A stretch of DNA of 64,000 bases from BOG-932 sp965276835 (GTDB taxonomy: Bacteria; Pseudomonadota; Alphaproteobacteria; BOG-932; Roseiterribacteraceae): contig OZ255631.1 in the NCBI GenBank assembly GCA_965276835.1, positions 2,542,001 to 2,606,000 of the forward strand, given 5' to 3'. Positions within the stretch are counted from its first letter, which is position 1; every line of letters starts with the position of its first letter. The notes beneath the pieces are model-generated. The model saw only the letters and a list, made by a program, of their open reading frames with translations. It was not told the DNA's origin and searched no databases. Of the stretch, positions 26,001-35,516 are shown one piece after another. The position numbers and the translations under genes were made by a program.

Positions 26001-27142
26001 CCGCCAAGGCCGACATCCCAGGGTTCGGCGATCAGCTTCAATTGCCGCAAAGCCGGGTCCTGCGCGATGGCGGTCAGCAACGGCGCGGTGGGATCGAACC
26101 CCATCGCCCGGCGGCCAAGCGTCGTCGCAAGGTCGAAGCGGAACCCGTGCACCCCGCCCAATTCTACCCAGGCGCGCAAGGCGTCCATCGCCAAGCGAAC
26201 CACAGGTGGCCGGTCGAGCGCCAGGACGTTGCCGCAACCGGCATCGTCGACATAGGCGGCCGGGTTTCCAGGTTGCAGGCGGTAATAGCTGGCATTGTCC
26301 AGCCCACGCAGCGAAACGGTGGGGCCCAGCGCATCGCCCTCGCCCGTATGGTTCAGAACGACATCGACGATGGTCTCGATACCGGCCGCCGCCAACGCAT
26401 CGACGGCAGCGCGAACCTCGTCCCAGCCGCCGGGGGAGAGCCGCGGATCGGGCACCATGAAGGCAACCGGATTGTAGCCCCAGTAATTGGTAAGCCCCAG
26501 CGCCGACAGGTGCCGTTCCTCGATCCAGGCCGCCGCCGGCATGATCTCGACCGAGGTCACGCCCAATTTGGTCAAATGGTCGATGGAGGCCGGATGAGCC
26601 AGCCCGGCGAAGGTGCCGCGCAACGGTTCCGGGATCGCATCCCGCCGCATGGTGAAGCCGCGCACATGCAGTTCGTAGAGCACCGTCCGGTCCCACGGCA
26701 CCGGCGACGGACGCGCAGCCTGCGATCGGTCGGAGGCGACGATCCCCTTCGGCATCGCCGCCGCGCTGTCATCGGCGTTGAACCCCGCGCCACCGGGGTC
26801 GGAGAACATCGAGGCGTGCAGCTTGAACGGCCGGTCGATGGCCCGCGCATAGGGGTCGATCAGCAGTTTTGACGGGTTGAACCGGTGCCCGTCATTCGGA
26901 GCATAGGGCCCGTGTGCCCGCAAGCCATAACGCGCACCCTCCGGTATATCGGGGACGAACGCGTGAAACACGTCCCCCGTGCGTTCGGACAGCCGTATCC
27001 GGCGCGTTTCGCTGTCGCCGTCGAACAGGCAGAACTCGATCGCCGTGGCGTTGGCGGAAAAGACCGCGACATTGACCCCGCTGCCGACCGGCGTGACGCC
27101 CAACGGTTCGGGCGAGCCGCTGTCGATCCCGGCTTTCGCCAT
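23051..27142 (-). CDS. glgX: fusion of glycogen debranching enzyme GlgX and 4-alpha-glucanotransferase MalQ
   Basis: 1363 residues in one frame. Residues 1 to about 670 form GlgX: a CBM48-like N-terminus, then GH13 with D337 (FRFDLATTLG), E373 (LIAEPWD) and D444 (VAHDGFTLAD). From about 680 to the end is a GH77 MalQ with PLHALFASDRSRASPYSPSDRRF, the nucleophile in GVRIDHVMAL, the acid in VVGEDLGTVP and THDLPTFAGWW. GlgX removes limit-dextrin branches left by GlgP; MalQ rearranges the released maltodextrins. The order suits channelling of short chains. Start overlaps the stop of glgA (ATGA). Usually two separate proteins. Confidence 0.93.
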   Translation of the reverse strand: MAKAGIDSGSPEPLGVTPVGSGVNVAVFSANATAIEFCLFDGDSETRRIRLSERTGDVFHAFVPDIPEGARYGLRAHGPYAPNDGHRFNPSKLLIDPYARAIDRPFKLHASMFSDPGGAGFNADDSAAAMPKGIVASDRSQAARPSPVPWDRTVLYELHVRGFTMRRDAIPEPLRGTFAGLAHPASIDHLTKLGVTSVEIMPAAAWIEERHLSALGLTNYWGYNPVAFMVPDPRLSPGGWDEVRAAVDALAAAGIETIVDVVLNHTGEGDALGPTVSLRGLDNASYYRLQPGNPAAYVDDAGCGNVLALDRPPVVRLAMDALRAWVELGGVHGFRFDLATTLGRRAMGFDPTAPLLTAIAQDPALRQLKLIAEPWDVGLGGYRIGQFPAAWGEWNDRFRDDVRQFWRGDATELGALATRLAGSDDLFKAKDRPARGVNFVVAHDGFTLADLVSYEAKHNKANGEDNRDGTDANYSWNEGVEGPTDDPAIRAARGRDQRALIATLLLARGTPMLAMGMELGHSQGGNNNAYAQDNEAAWIDWTAADEMLLGWTRRLVQIRREHPVLHQDRFLTGQPVEGVFLPDVAWLHPDGRAMADNDWRASSALIMLLSGADDRVAVAINRGTADIAATLPDPRGGFVWHCLADSANPSAKAGPIADIGCMLPGRSVVVLAEIAEAGPGQMRRVGNPALDRLSAVAGISAEWWDNAGGQHIVTADTRRALLAAMHLPAGTEREAADSLVAFADDHNRRPLPFALTGWAGEPVVLEIPIEHGFDRRPLELVLELEDGGAQSFRVSTSEGRIIAATAWDWRPYRLWQVELLPIPVGRHVLTRQDAPKAPCHVTVAPRHCWMPDVLAGGGRLFGLSAQLYSLRRPGDQGVGDFTTLAELAEAAAPLGASTVMINPLHALFASDRSRASPYSPSDRRFLDPIYLDLPGLEGMASGNDVDYVQIWHRKRAILEHQYAQSDASTALDRFIGEGGEALRNFAIFEAVAETMPGQNWHDWKGLADAGSPEVAAFAAKYADRVRFHQYAQFLCEKQFADVALRAKKSNLSIGLMRDLAVGGAPDGAEIWSQPQLYTTGVSVGAPPDQLAPNGQVWGLPPPNPNAMRRAGYDAFAQLLAANMRHAGGVRIDHVMALTRLFWVPEGADGASGAYVANPLEDLLAQVTLESHRAECLVVGEDLGTVPEGLRPRLADAGMLGYRVVLLEREGLGFRRPEAYPANALACVTTHDLPTFAGWWGGADIAERAAIGLVTAEAKDAALAEREKEKQKLVECLVAEGLLTERETELTAVTAAAHAFAARSPAALVLAQADDLGGERIAVNLPGTDRERPNWRRRIATPLPDLLETGVARAILSALRTERP

Positions 27143-28590
27143 CAGGCGGCGAGGCTGCGGAATAAAGCCGCGTAACGCCGCGCCGGGTCGCGCCAGGACA
27201 CATCCGCCGCCATGCCGTTGGCCTGCAGTTTCTGCCAGGTCTTGGGCTCACGATAGAGCGCGACCGCACGCTCTATCGCGACGCGCATCATCTCCGGCGT
27301 TACCGGCGCGAACTGTACGCCGGTCGCCACGCCGCCGGCCAGCGCGACAGGGTTGGCATCGATCACCGTGTCGGCCAGCCCGCCGACCCGGGCAACGACC
27401 GGCACCGCGCCGTAACGCAGTGCGTAAAGCTGGGTCAGGCCGCAGGGCTCGAAGCGCGACGGCACCAGCAACGCGTCGGAACCGGCCATGATTCTGTGTG
27501 CCAGCGCCTCGTCATAGCCGACCACGCAGGCAATCCGGCCGGGATTGGCCGCGGCGGCGGCGCGGAAGCGATGTTCCAGGCCGGGATCGCCGGACCCCAG
27601 CATCGCCAATTGCCCCCCGGCCGCCAGCAAAGTCGGCAGGCAGTCGAGCAGCATGTCCACGCCCTTCTGCCAGGTCAGCCGCGTAACGATACCGAACAGG
27701 GGCGCGTCGCCGCCAAGGTCCAGCCCCAGTTCGGCCTGCAATGCTGTCTTGTTCAGTGAGCGCAGGGGCATCTTGGCGGCGCTGTATTGCGCCGCGATAT
27801 GCGGGTCGGTTTCGGTATTCCAGGCGTCGGCGTCGATCCCATTCAGGATGCCGCTCATCACGTCGCTGCGCCCCCGGATCAGCCCGTCCATTCCCATCCC
27901 TTCCTCCGGCGTGCGGATTTCGGCGGCATAGGACGGCGAGACGGTGGTGATTCGGTCGGCATAGTGCAGCCCGGCCTTCAGGTACCCGACGGTGCCGTAA
28001 TATTCGATACCGCCCGTGCCGAAGGCCTGCGCCGGCAGGCCCAGCATCGGGAAGATGCCGGGCGGAAACTGGCCCTGGAAGGCCAGATTGTGGATGGTCA
28101 TCACCCGGCCGGGCCGGTGCGGGCCGGCGGCGAAATTCAGATAGGCGAAGGTCAGCCCGGCTTGCCAATCATGGGCATGAACCATATCGGGACGGTATTT
28201 GGGCAACGCCCCCGTCGCCAGATCCGCCCCTGCCCGGCTCAGCGCCGCGAAACGCAGGGCGTTGTCGGGCCAGTCGCGCCCGTCCGGCCCGGAATAAGGA
28301 TTGCCCGGCCGCGCGAACAGATGCGGCGCGTCCAACACCAGCAAATCCAGGCCAGCGGCGTTCCCGGCCAGCACCCGCGCCGAACCGCCGAAAAGATCGT
28401 CATATTTGAAGACGCTCTTGGCGCCCTCGAGCGCCGCCGTCACCGACGGATAGCCGGGGATAAGCGTGCGGACCCTGACGTTTTCCTTGGCCAACGCCGC
28501 CGGCAATGCCCCCACCACATCGGCGAGGCCGCCGGTTTTGATCAGAGGGAAGACTTCAGAGGCGACGGCGAGAACCTGCAGCGCTTTCAT
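27142..28590 (-). CDS. glgA: glycogen synthase (ADP-glucose type)
   Basis: 482 residues, GT5 family. KTGGLADVVGALP with K18 is the ADP-glucose-binding signature, and the C-terminal domain has GIVTRLTWQKGVD and RFEPCGLTQLYALRYG with the conserved glutamate. It transfers glucose from ADP-glucose to growing alpha-1,4 chains in the cytosol. The length is normal. It overlaps glgC upstream and glgX-malQ downstream by 4 nt each. Confidence 0.96.
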   Translation of the reverse strand: MKALQVLAVASEVFPLIKTGGLADVVGALPAALAKENVRVRTLIPGYPSVTAALEGAKSVFKYDDLFGGSARVLAGNAAGLDLLVLDAPHLFARPGNPYSGPDGRDWPDNALRFAALSRAGADLATGALPKYRPDMVHAHDWQAGLTFAYLNFAAGPHRPGRVMTIHNLAFQGQFPPGIFPMLGLPAQAFGTGGIEYYGTVGYLKAGLHYADRITTVSPSYAAEIRTPEEGMGMDGLIRGRSDVMSGILNGIDADAWNTETDPHIAAQYSAAKMPLRSLNKTALQAELGLDLGGDAPLFGIVTRLTWQKGVDMLLDCLPTLLAAGGQLAMLGSGDPGLEHRFRAAAAANPGRIACVVGYDEALAHRIMAGSDALLVPSRFEPCGLTQLYALRYGAVPVVARVGGLADTVIDANPVALAGGVATGVQFAPVTPEMMRVAIERAVALYREPKTWQKLQANGMAADVSWRDPARRYAALFRSLAA

Positions 28591-29855
28591 TCCTTCAATT
28601 CATTGATCATACGCTGCGTGATCAGGCTGATGCCTTTGGCGGTTACGCGGAAGCGCTTGGCATCGAGTTCCGCATCGTACCCCACTTCCAGGCCGTCGGG
28701 GATATGCACGCCGCGCTCGATAATCACGTTCCGCAATTTCGCACCCCGGCCGATTTCCACCGATGGCAGGATCACCGCGTTTTCGACATGGGCATAAGAA
28801 TGGGCGCGCACGTCGGTAAACAGAAGAGATTTGCGGATATGGGCGCCGGAGACGATGCAGCCGCCGGAAACCAGCGATGAGATCGCAACGCCACGGCGTT
28901 CGTCCAGGTCGTGGACGAATTTCGCCGGCGCACTGGCCTGGTTATAGGTCCAAATCGGCCAATCCCGGTCATAGAGGTCCAATTCCGGAACCACGTCGGT
29001 CAGGTCGATATGGGCGGTGTAATAGGCGTCCAGCGTCCCGACATCGCGCCAATAGGAGGATTTCTCTTCGCGGCTGCGGACGCAGGACCGGTCGAACGGA
29101 TGGGCCACCGCCCTTCCCTGCTCGACCAGACGCGGAATGATGTCACCGCCGAAATCGTGTTTCGAATCCGGGTCGGCCGCGTCGCGGCGCAGTTCCGCGA
29201 ACAGGAACTTGGTGTCGAAGACATAGATGCCCATACTGGCCAGGGCCAATTCCGGATTGCCCGGCATCGGCGGCGGGTCGGCCGGTTTTTCCAGGAAGGC
29301 GATGATCCTGTCGCTGGTATCGACATGCATCACGCCGAAGGCCGTTGCCTCTTCCAGCGGGACGGCGACACAGCCGACGGTCACGTCGGCGCCGCTGTCG
29401 ACATGCTGCTGCAGCATCTTCTCGTAATCCATCTTATAGATGTGATCGCCGGCAAGAATGACGATGTAGCGCGGGTCGTGGTCTTCGATAATGTCGATGT
29501 TCTGGTACACGGCGTCGGCGGTGCCGACATACCATTGCTGCTCGGACACGCGCTGGCTGGCGGGCAGAATATCGAAGCTTTCGTTACGTTCGGGCCTGAA
29601 GAAGTTCCAGCCATATTGCAGGTGGCGGATCAGGCTGTGCGCCTTGTATTGCGTCGCCACCGCGATGCGGCGGATACCGGAATTCAGCGCGTTCGACAGG
29701 GCGAAATCGATGATACGAAACTTGCCGCCGAAATAGACCGCCGGCTTGGCGCGAATGTCGGTCAGCTCCATCAGCCTGGTGCCGCGACCGCCGGCAAGCA
29801 CATAAGCCATCGCATGACGGGCGAGCGGTCCTGCGGGGGGTGGGGAAATGGCCAT
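28587..29855 (-). CDS. glgC: glucose-1-phosphate adenylyltransferase
   Basis: 422 residues. The N-terminal nucleotidyltransferase has YVLAGGRGTRLMELT, AKPAVYFGGKFRIIDFALSNALNSG, and SFLEKP-like IAFLEKPADPP; the C-terminal half is a left-handed beta helix. It makes ADP-glucose, the committed and allosterically controlled step of glycogen synthesis. The gene starts the glgC-glgA-glgX overlap chain; a 56-bp spacer separates it from glgB. Confidence 0.96.
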   Translation of the reverse strand: MAISPPPAGPLARHAMAYVLAGGRGTRLMELTDIRAKPAVYFGGKFRIIDFALSNALNSGIRRIAVATQYKAHSLIRHLQYGWNFFRPERNESFDILPASQRVSEQQWYVGTADAVYQNIDIIEDHDPRYIVILAGDHIYKMDYEKMLQQHVDSGADVTVGCVAVPLEEATAFGVMHVDTSDRIIAFLEKPADPPPMPGNPELALASMGIYVFDTKFLFAELRRDAADPDSKHDFGGDIIPRLVEQGRAVAHPFDRSCVRSREEKSSYWRDVGTLDAYYTAHIDLTDVVPELDLYDRDWPIWTYNQASAPAKFVHDLDERRGVAISSLVSGGCIVSGAHIRKSLLFTDVRAHSYAHVENAVILPSVEIGRGAKLRNVIIERGVHIPDGLEVGYDAELDAKRFRVTAKGISLITQRMINELKE

Positions 29856-29911
29856 GCTGTCCGCGTCCTTATCGCATCATCGGTGAAAATCGCACGGCGC
29901 GCATCGCCGTT

Positions 29912-32113
29912 TTAAGCCGGTTCAAATTTCAGATAGAGGGTGCTCAGCGGCGGCAGAGTCAGCGCCGCCGAAGCCGGAAATCCATGCGACGGATTACCGA
30001 CGGCCTGAACCTGCCCCAGATTTCCGACCCCCGAACCGCCATAAGGCTCCGCATCGGTATTCATGACCTCGCGCCACACGCCGGCATGAGGCAGGCCGAT
30101 GCGATAACCTTCGCGCGGAACGGCGGTGAAATTGCAGACGGCGACGACCGGCGCATCGTCCGGCGCGCCTGAGCGCAACCAGGCGAACACCGATTGCGGC
30201 GCATCGTCGACCACGATCCAGCGAAAGCCCTCGGCCTCGCAATCGCGGGCATGCAGCGCCGGCTCTTTCCGATAGAGCGCGTTCAGGTCGCGTACGCAGT
30301 CCCGCGCGCCGGCATGACGTCCTTGCGCGCCCTGCGGCCAATCGAGCGCATGGTGAAAATCCCACTCCGCGACCTGTCCGAATTCCTGTCCCATGAACAG
30401 CAGCTTCTTTCCCGGATATGCCCACATGAACGCATAGTAAGCGCGCAGTGTTGCAAATCGTTGCCAGTCGTCGCCGGGCATCCGGCCGATCACCGAACCT
30501 TTGCCGTGCACCACCTCGTCATGCGACAGCGGCAGGATGAAATTCTCGGAAAAGGCGTAAAGCAGGCCAAAGGTCAGGTCGTTGTGGTGATAGCGGCGAT
30601 GGACCGGATCGCGCCCGAAATAATCCAGCGTGTCGTGCATCCAGCCCAGGTTCCATTTGAACCCGAAGCCCAACCCACCCTTGTCCACCGGCAGGCAGAC
30701 GCCGGGCCAGGAGGTCGATTCCTCGGCAATTGTGACCGTGCCGGGATGTTCGCCATAGACCAGCGTGTTGACCCGGCGCAGCAGCGCCACCGCCTCAAGA
30801 TTGGTGTTGCCGCCTTGGACATTGGGCGCCCACTCGCCGGCTTTGCGCGAATAGTCGAGATAGAGCATCGACGCGACGGCATCGACGCGTAAGCCGTCGA
30901 TATGAAACCGATCCAGCCAATAAAGCGCGCTGGCCGCCAGGAAATTGGCGACTTCAGCCCGGCCGAAATCATAGATCGCGGTGTTCCAGTCGGGGTGGAA
31001 GCCACGCCGTTTGTCGGCATCCTCATACAGCGGCCGGCCGTCGAAATTGGCCAGGCCGTGGGCATCGACCGGGAAATGCGCAGGCACCCAATCGAGGATC
31101 ACGCCGATGCCGGCGGCATGCGCCGTATCGACGAACCGGGCAAAGGCCGCCGGATTTCCGTGGCGCGACGTCGGCGCGAACAGGCCGATCGGCTGATAGC
31201 CCCAACTGTCGTCGAGCGGATGCTCGCTGACCGGCAACAGCTCGACATGGGTAAAACCCAAATCCTTGACGTAGGGGATCAGCTCGGCGGCAATCTCGTC
31301 ATAGGTCAGGAACCGGTTGTCCGGCCCGCGCCGCCATGACCCCATATGCAGCTCATAAATCGACATCGGCGTGCGGCGGGCATTCCGTTCGGCGCGCGCC
31401 ACCAGGTAATCGGCGTCGGTCCAGGTGAAATTATCCGTCCGCGCGACGACCGAGGCGGTCGAGGGGCGCAACTCTCCGGCGAAGGCCAGAGGATCGGCCT
31501 TCAGCGGCTGCAAGGTGCCGCCCGCGCCGACGATCTCATATTTGTAGACCGCGCCTTCGGTGAGGTCGGGCGCGAAGATTTCCCAGAGGCCGCTTTCGAC
31601 CCGCTTGCGCATCGGATGGCGCCGGCCATCCCAGGCGTTGAACCCGCCGACCAGCGAGACGCGCCGCGCATTGGGCGCCCACACGGCGAAATGCACACCG
31701 GCAATTCCGTCCAGCACCATCGGATGGGCGCCGAGGCGGCCATACAGATTTTTGTGGGTGCCCTCGACCAGCAGGTAGTCGTCCATCGGCCCCAGCACCG
31801 GGCCGAACATGTATGGGTCGTGTAGATCCCAGGCGCCGCCGGCATTGGCGGCGGTCAGGCGATAGCGGAAGCGCGCGGCCCTGCCGGCGATCAGCCCCTC
31901 GAAAAAGCCGTCGGGATGACGCCGCACCAGATCGAAGGTGGTCAGGCCGTCGATCTCAGTGGCGCGCAACGTCTCCGCGCCCGGTACGAAGGCGCGCAGA
32001 ACCAGCCCCTTGGGCGTTTCATGCAGGCCCAGCAGCGCGAACGGGTCGGCATGACGGCCGGCAACGATCGCGGCGATGTCCTCTTCGCTCGCCTGCCAGC
32101 CAGTCCCCGTCAT
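29912..32113 (-). CDS. glgB: 1,4-alpha-glucan branching enzyme
   Basis: 733 residues: two CBM48 domains and a GH13 catalytic domain with GVILDWVPAHFP, GLRVDAVASMLYLDY (nucleophile Asp), TIAEEST (acid/base Glu) and LPLSHDEVVHGKGS (third Asp). It creates alpha-1,6 branches in glycogen. The full length, including the N1 domain, is that of the long E. coli-type enzyme. It lies 6 nt downstream of glgP. Confidence 0.96.
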   Translation of the reverse strand: MTGTGWQASEEDIAAIVAGRHADPFALLGLHETPKGLVLRAFVPGAETLRATEIDGLTTFDLVRRHPDGFFEGLIAGRAARFRYRLTAANAGGAWDLHDPYMFGPVLGPMDDYLLVEGTHKNLYGRLGAHPMVLDGIAGVHFAVWAPNARRVSLVGGFNAWDGRRHPMRKRVESGLWEIFAPDLTEGAVYKYEIVGAGGTLQPLKADPLAFAGELRPSTASVVARTDNFTWTDADYLVARAERNARRTPMSIYELHMGSWRRGPDNRFLTYDEIAAELIPYVKDLGFTHVELLPVSEHPLDDSWGYQPIGLFAPTSRHGNPAAFARFVDTAHAAGIGVILDWVPAHFPVDAHGLANFDGRPLYEDADKRRGFHPDWNTAIYDFGRAEVANFLAASALYWLDRFHIDGLRVDAVASMLYLDYSRKAGEWAPNVQGGNTNLEAVALLRRVNTLVYGEHPGTVTIAEESTSWPGVCLPVDKGGLGFGFKWNLGWMHDTLDYFGRDPVHRRYHHNDLTFGLLYAFSENFILPLSHDEVVHGKGSVIGRMPGDDWQRFATLRAYYAFMWAYPGKKLLFMGQEFGQVAEWDFHHALDWPQGAQGRHAGARDCVRDLNALYRKEPALHARDCEAEGFRWIVVDDAPQSVFAWLRSGAPDDAPVVAVCNFTAVPREGYRIGLPHAGVWREVMNTDAEPYGGSGVGNLGQVQAVGNPSHGFPASAALTLPPLSTLYLKFEPA

Positions 32114-32119
32114 GATCTG

Positions 32120-34618
32120 CTATCCACGACCCGGCAACGGGACATTCCAGATATCGTCGCAATATTCGCGGATCGCGCGGTCGGACGAGAAGAACGACAC
32201 ATTGGCGGTGTTGAGTATGCTGCTGCGCCACCAGGCGCGCTTGTCGCGCCATTGCGCGGCGACCCGGCGCTGGGCAGCCGAATAGGAATCGAAATCGGCG
32301 CAGATCATGAAATAATCATGATAGGTCAGGTCGTTGACCAGCTGCTTGTACCGGTCCGGCTCATCCGGTGAGAACACGCCGGAGCCCACGGCGTCGAGCA
32401 CGCCCGCCAGGTCGGTCGACGCCTTGATCGCCGCCTGCGCGTCGATGCTCTCGGCTCGCCTGGCCTCGATCTCGTCGGCGGTCAGGCCGAAGATGAAGAT
32501 GTTGTCGGCGCCGACATAGTCGCGGATTTCGACATTGGCCCCGTCCAGCGTGCCGATGGTCAGCGCGCCGTTCAGCGCCAGCTTCATATTGCCGGTGCCC
32601 GACGCCTCCATCCCGGCGGTCGAAATCTGTTCCGACAGGTCGGCGGCGGGAATGATCCGCTCCGCGCCGCTGACATTGTAATCGGGAATGAACACCACCT
32701 TGAGCAAGCCCCTAAGTGTCGGATCGTTGTTCACCACGCGCGCGACGTCGTGGATCAGCTTGATGATCAGTTTCGCGCGCTGATAGCTCGCGGCCGCCTT
32801 GCCGGAAAAGATTTTGACCCGAGGGATCCATTCCCGCATCGGCTGCGCGCGCATCGACTCATAAAGCGCCACAGTCTCCAAAATGTTCAGCAGCTGGCGT
32901 TTATATTCGTGAATGCGCTTCACATGGACGTCGAACAGCGCATCGGGGTCGATGGTGATGCCAAGCCGGTCGGCAAACCGGTTGGACATGAAAATCTTAT
33001 TCTCCCGCCGGATCGCCCGAAGCCGGTCATGCAGCGACGGGTCGTCGGCGTGCTTCGCCAACTCCTTGATCGCGTCGACATCGTCCAGAACCTGCGGGCC
33101 GACGACCTCGGTCAGAAGCCCCGTCAGGCCCGGATTCGCCTCGAACAGCCAGCGGCGGAAGGTGATGCCGTTGGTCTTGTTGACGATGCGGTCGGGATAC
33201 AGCGTGTTGAAATCGCGAAACACGGTGGTGCGCATCAGCCCGGTATGCAGCGCGGAGACGCCGTTCACCTTGTGCGAGCCCAGGAACGCCAGATTGCCCA
33301 TCCGCACCTGACGGCCGCCCTCCTCCCCGATCAGCGAGATCGAGGCCAGCAGCCGCTCGTCGTCATGGCCGCCGGCGCGCAACGCATCCAGGTGCAGGGC
33401 GTTGATCAGATAGATGATCTGCATCTGGCGCGGCAGCATCCGCTCCATCAGATGCACCGGCCAGCTCTCCAGCGCCTCCGGCAGCAGCGTGTGGTTTGTA
33501 TAGGAGATGGTCGCGGTCGTGATCTTCCATGCTTCTTCCCACGGCACCTCATGCACATCGACCAGCAGGCGCATCAGCTCCGCCACGGAGATGGCGGGGT
33601 GGGTGTCGTTCAGCTGGATCGACACATGTTCCGCCAGGCTGCGCACGTCGCCATATTGGTGCAGGTGGCGATAGAGCAGGTCGTGCAGCGATGCGGAGGA
33701 GAAGAAGAATTCCTGCCGCAGCCTGAGTTCCTGCCCCGCCGGCGTCGCGTCCGATGGATAGAGCACCTGGCTGATGGAGTTGGCGCGCGCCCGGTTGGCG
33801 AGCGCGCCGATATGGTCGCCGCGATTGAACGCGTCCAGCCGCAGCGGGTCCGGCGCGCGCGCAGACCACAGGCGCAGCGTGTTCACATGCTTGCCGCGCC
33901 AGCCGACGACCGGCGTGTCATAGGCCATCGCCTCGACCATTTCCGCCGGGTGCCAGATATGGGTGACGGTCCCGTCCGGCTTGGTCACCTCCTGCACTGT
34001 GCCGCCGAAGCCGATCATATGGCTGACCTCGGGCCGTTCGAATTCCCACGGATTGCCCGACGACAGCCAGTTTTCCGGATATTCGCGCTGCCAGCCGTCG
34101 CGGATCACCTGGCGGAACATGCCGTGGGCATAGCGGATGCCGTAGCCGTAATTGGCGACCGACAACGTCGCCATGCTTTCCAGGTAACAGGCCGCCAGAC
34201 GGCCCAAACCGCCATTGCCCAGCGCCGCGTCGGGTTCGATCATACGCAACATGTCGAGATCGACGCCCAGTTCCGCCAGGGCGGCGCGCATGCTGTCGGT
34301 CAGGCCCAGATTGCTCAGCGAATCCATCAGCAATTTGCCGATCAAGAATTCGAGCGACAAATAATACACCCGCTTGCGGTTGTCCGCGTAGGTCTGGCGG
34401 GTGGATGGCATCCAGCGGTCGACCATGCGGTCGCGCGCCACCAGGGCGGTGGCGACGAACCAATCCCGGTCGTTGGCCGCCGTCGGATCCTTGCCCACCG
34501 CGTAGGTCAGCTTGGCGATCAGCGCACGGCGCAGCGCGACGATATCCTCATCCTGCGCCGGCAGCGCGATGCGCGAGGTGATCTTGCTGCTTTGCGACGG
34601 CGCGGAAATGTCACTCAT
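32120..34618 (-). CDS. glgP: glycogen/maltodextrin phosphorylase
   Basis: 832 residues, GT35 family. EASGTGNMKLALNGALTIG contains the lysine that binds pyridoxal phosphate, and DAALGNGGLGRLAACYLESMA is the conserved N-terminal glycogen-site segment. It releases glucose-1-phosphate from outer chains. It is the first gene of the leftward glycogen operon, so breakdown and synthesis enzymes are co-transcribed. The intergenic region upstream (34619-34749) presumably carries the operon promoter, but I see no clear box. Confidence 0.96.
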   Translation of the reverse strand: MSDISAPSQSSKITSRIALPAQDEDIVALRRALIAKLTYAVGKDPTAANDRDWFVATALVARDRMVDRWMPSTRQTYADNRKRVYYLSLEFLIGKLLMDSLSNLGLTDSMRAALAELGVDLDMLRMIEPDAALGNGGLGRLAACYLESMATLSVANYGYGIRYAHGMFRQVIRDGWQREYPENWLSSGNPWEFERPEVSHMIGFGGTVQEVTKPDGTVTHIWHPAEMVEAMAYDTPVVGWRGKHVNTLRLWSARAPDPLRLDAFNRGDHIGALANRARANSISQVLYPSDATPAGQELRLRQEFFFSSASLHDLLYRHLHQYGDVRSLAEHVSIQLNDTHPAISVAELMRLLVDVHEVPWEEAWKITTATISYTNHTLLPEALESWPVHLMERMLPRQMQIIYLINALHLDALRAGGHDDERLLASISLIGEEGGRQVRMGNLAFLGSHKVNGVSALHTGLMRTTVFRDFNTLYPDRIVNKTNGITFRRWLFEANPGLTGLLTEVVGPQVLDDVDAIKELAKHADDPSLHDRLRAIRRENKIFMSNRFADRLGITIDPDALFDVHVKRIHEYKRQLLNILETVALYESMRAQPMREWIPRVKIFSGKAAASYQRAKLIIKLIHDVARVVNNDPTLRGLLKVVFIPDYNVSGAERIIPAADLSEQISTAGMEASGTGNMKLALNGALTIGTLDGANVEIRDYVGADNIFIFGLTADEIEARRAESIDAQAAIKASTDLAGVLDAVGSGVFSPDEPDRYKQLVNDLTYHDYFMICADFDSYSAAQRRVAAQWRDKRAWWRSSILNTANVSFFSSDRAIREYCDDIWNVPLPGRG

Positions 34619-34749
34619 CTGCTGTCATTCCTGGCAACTGAACGAAGGCGGGCTTTGGCTGTAAGGGAGATTACCACAGAAATTCCAAGTCGATGGCCCG
34701 CCCAAGGGTTCCCCTGAGCGTCAAGCAGCCGCAGGCGTGTAACAGCCGG

Positions 34750-35454
34750 TCAGCTTGCCTCGGCCGTTTCATAGCGGTGCCTCTGCGTCACCTCGGCGGC
34801 GACCACGCCTGGCCGCCGCCGCAGATTGGCGATGCCGCGGCCTATATCGCCGTCCGACACGCGCGTCAGCCGGATCGATATCGTTCGAACCCCGGCATCA
34901 TCCGTTTCGCCCATCACAACCTGGCGGATGCGGCTTGCCGGCAGTTTCAGCAGCTTTTTGATATCTTCCGGTGAAACGGCGTTTCTTTCCGCCCTGAGCT
35001 CGATCGTGCAGGCCTGGGCACGGGCCCGGTACAGTTCCTCCAGCGGCTTCAATCCGGCCAGGATCACCAGGATGATGACGGTCGAAACCGTGGCGGCATA
35101 GAACAGGCCACCGCCTGCCGCCAGGCCGATCGCGGCCACCGCCCAGACACTGGCCGCCGTCGTCAAACCGCGAACGACCTCGCCCTTCAGCAGGATCGCG
35201 CCGGCGCCCAAAAACCCGATTCCCGAAACAACCTGTGCGGCGACCCGTGAGGGATCGAGAACGACATGTTGCATTTCCAGCGCATGCTGGAACCCATAGG
35301 CCGACACGATCATCAGCAGGCAGGCGCCGACGCTGACCAGCATGTGGGTGCGAATACCGGCGGCCCACAACAGCCGTTCGCGCTCAAAGCCGATCAGGCT
35401 GCCCAGGAATGCCGCCAGAGCAAGGCGGATGGTGATGTCGATATCGGTAATCAT
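34750..35454 (-). CDS. MgtC/SapB-family membrane protein
   Basis: 234 residues. Four or five helices in the first 130 residues with LGSLIGFERE and the strongly conserved SGIGFLGAGAILLKG, followed by a C-terminal ACT-like soluble domain (about 145-228). MgtC proteins help growth in low magnesium and during acid or intracellular stress, in part by acting on the ATP synthase; many environmental members are uncharacterised. It is upstream of glgP in the same direction but 131 bp away, so it may be a separate unit. Confidence 0.9.
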   Translation of the reverse strand: MITDIDITIRLALAAFLGSLIGFERERLLWAAGIRTHMLVSVGACLLMIVSAYGFQHALEMQHVVLDPSRVAAQVVSGIGFLGAGAILLKGEVVRGLTTAASVWAVAAIGLAAGGGLFYAATVSTVIILVILAGLKPLEELYRARAQACTIELRAERNAVSPEDIKKLLKLPASRIRQVVMGETDDAGVRTISIRLTRVSDGDIGRGIANLRRRPGVVAAEVTQRHRYETAEAS

Positions 35455-35516
35455 CGGCGATACCTTCGCTGGCCAAGCCCGTATAAATGGGAATCGAGAA
35501 TCGCATAGGCAAATCG

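Noticed and set aside
32750..34717. 655-residue open frame opposite glgP
   Set aside because: It runs antisense to an unambiguous phosphorylase gene, is Arg/His/Gln-rich and matches no family; a by-product of GC-rich codon use.
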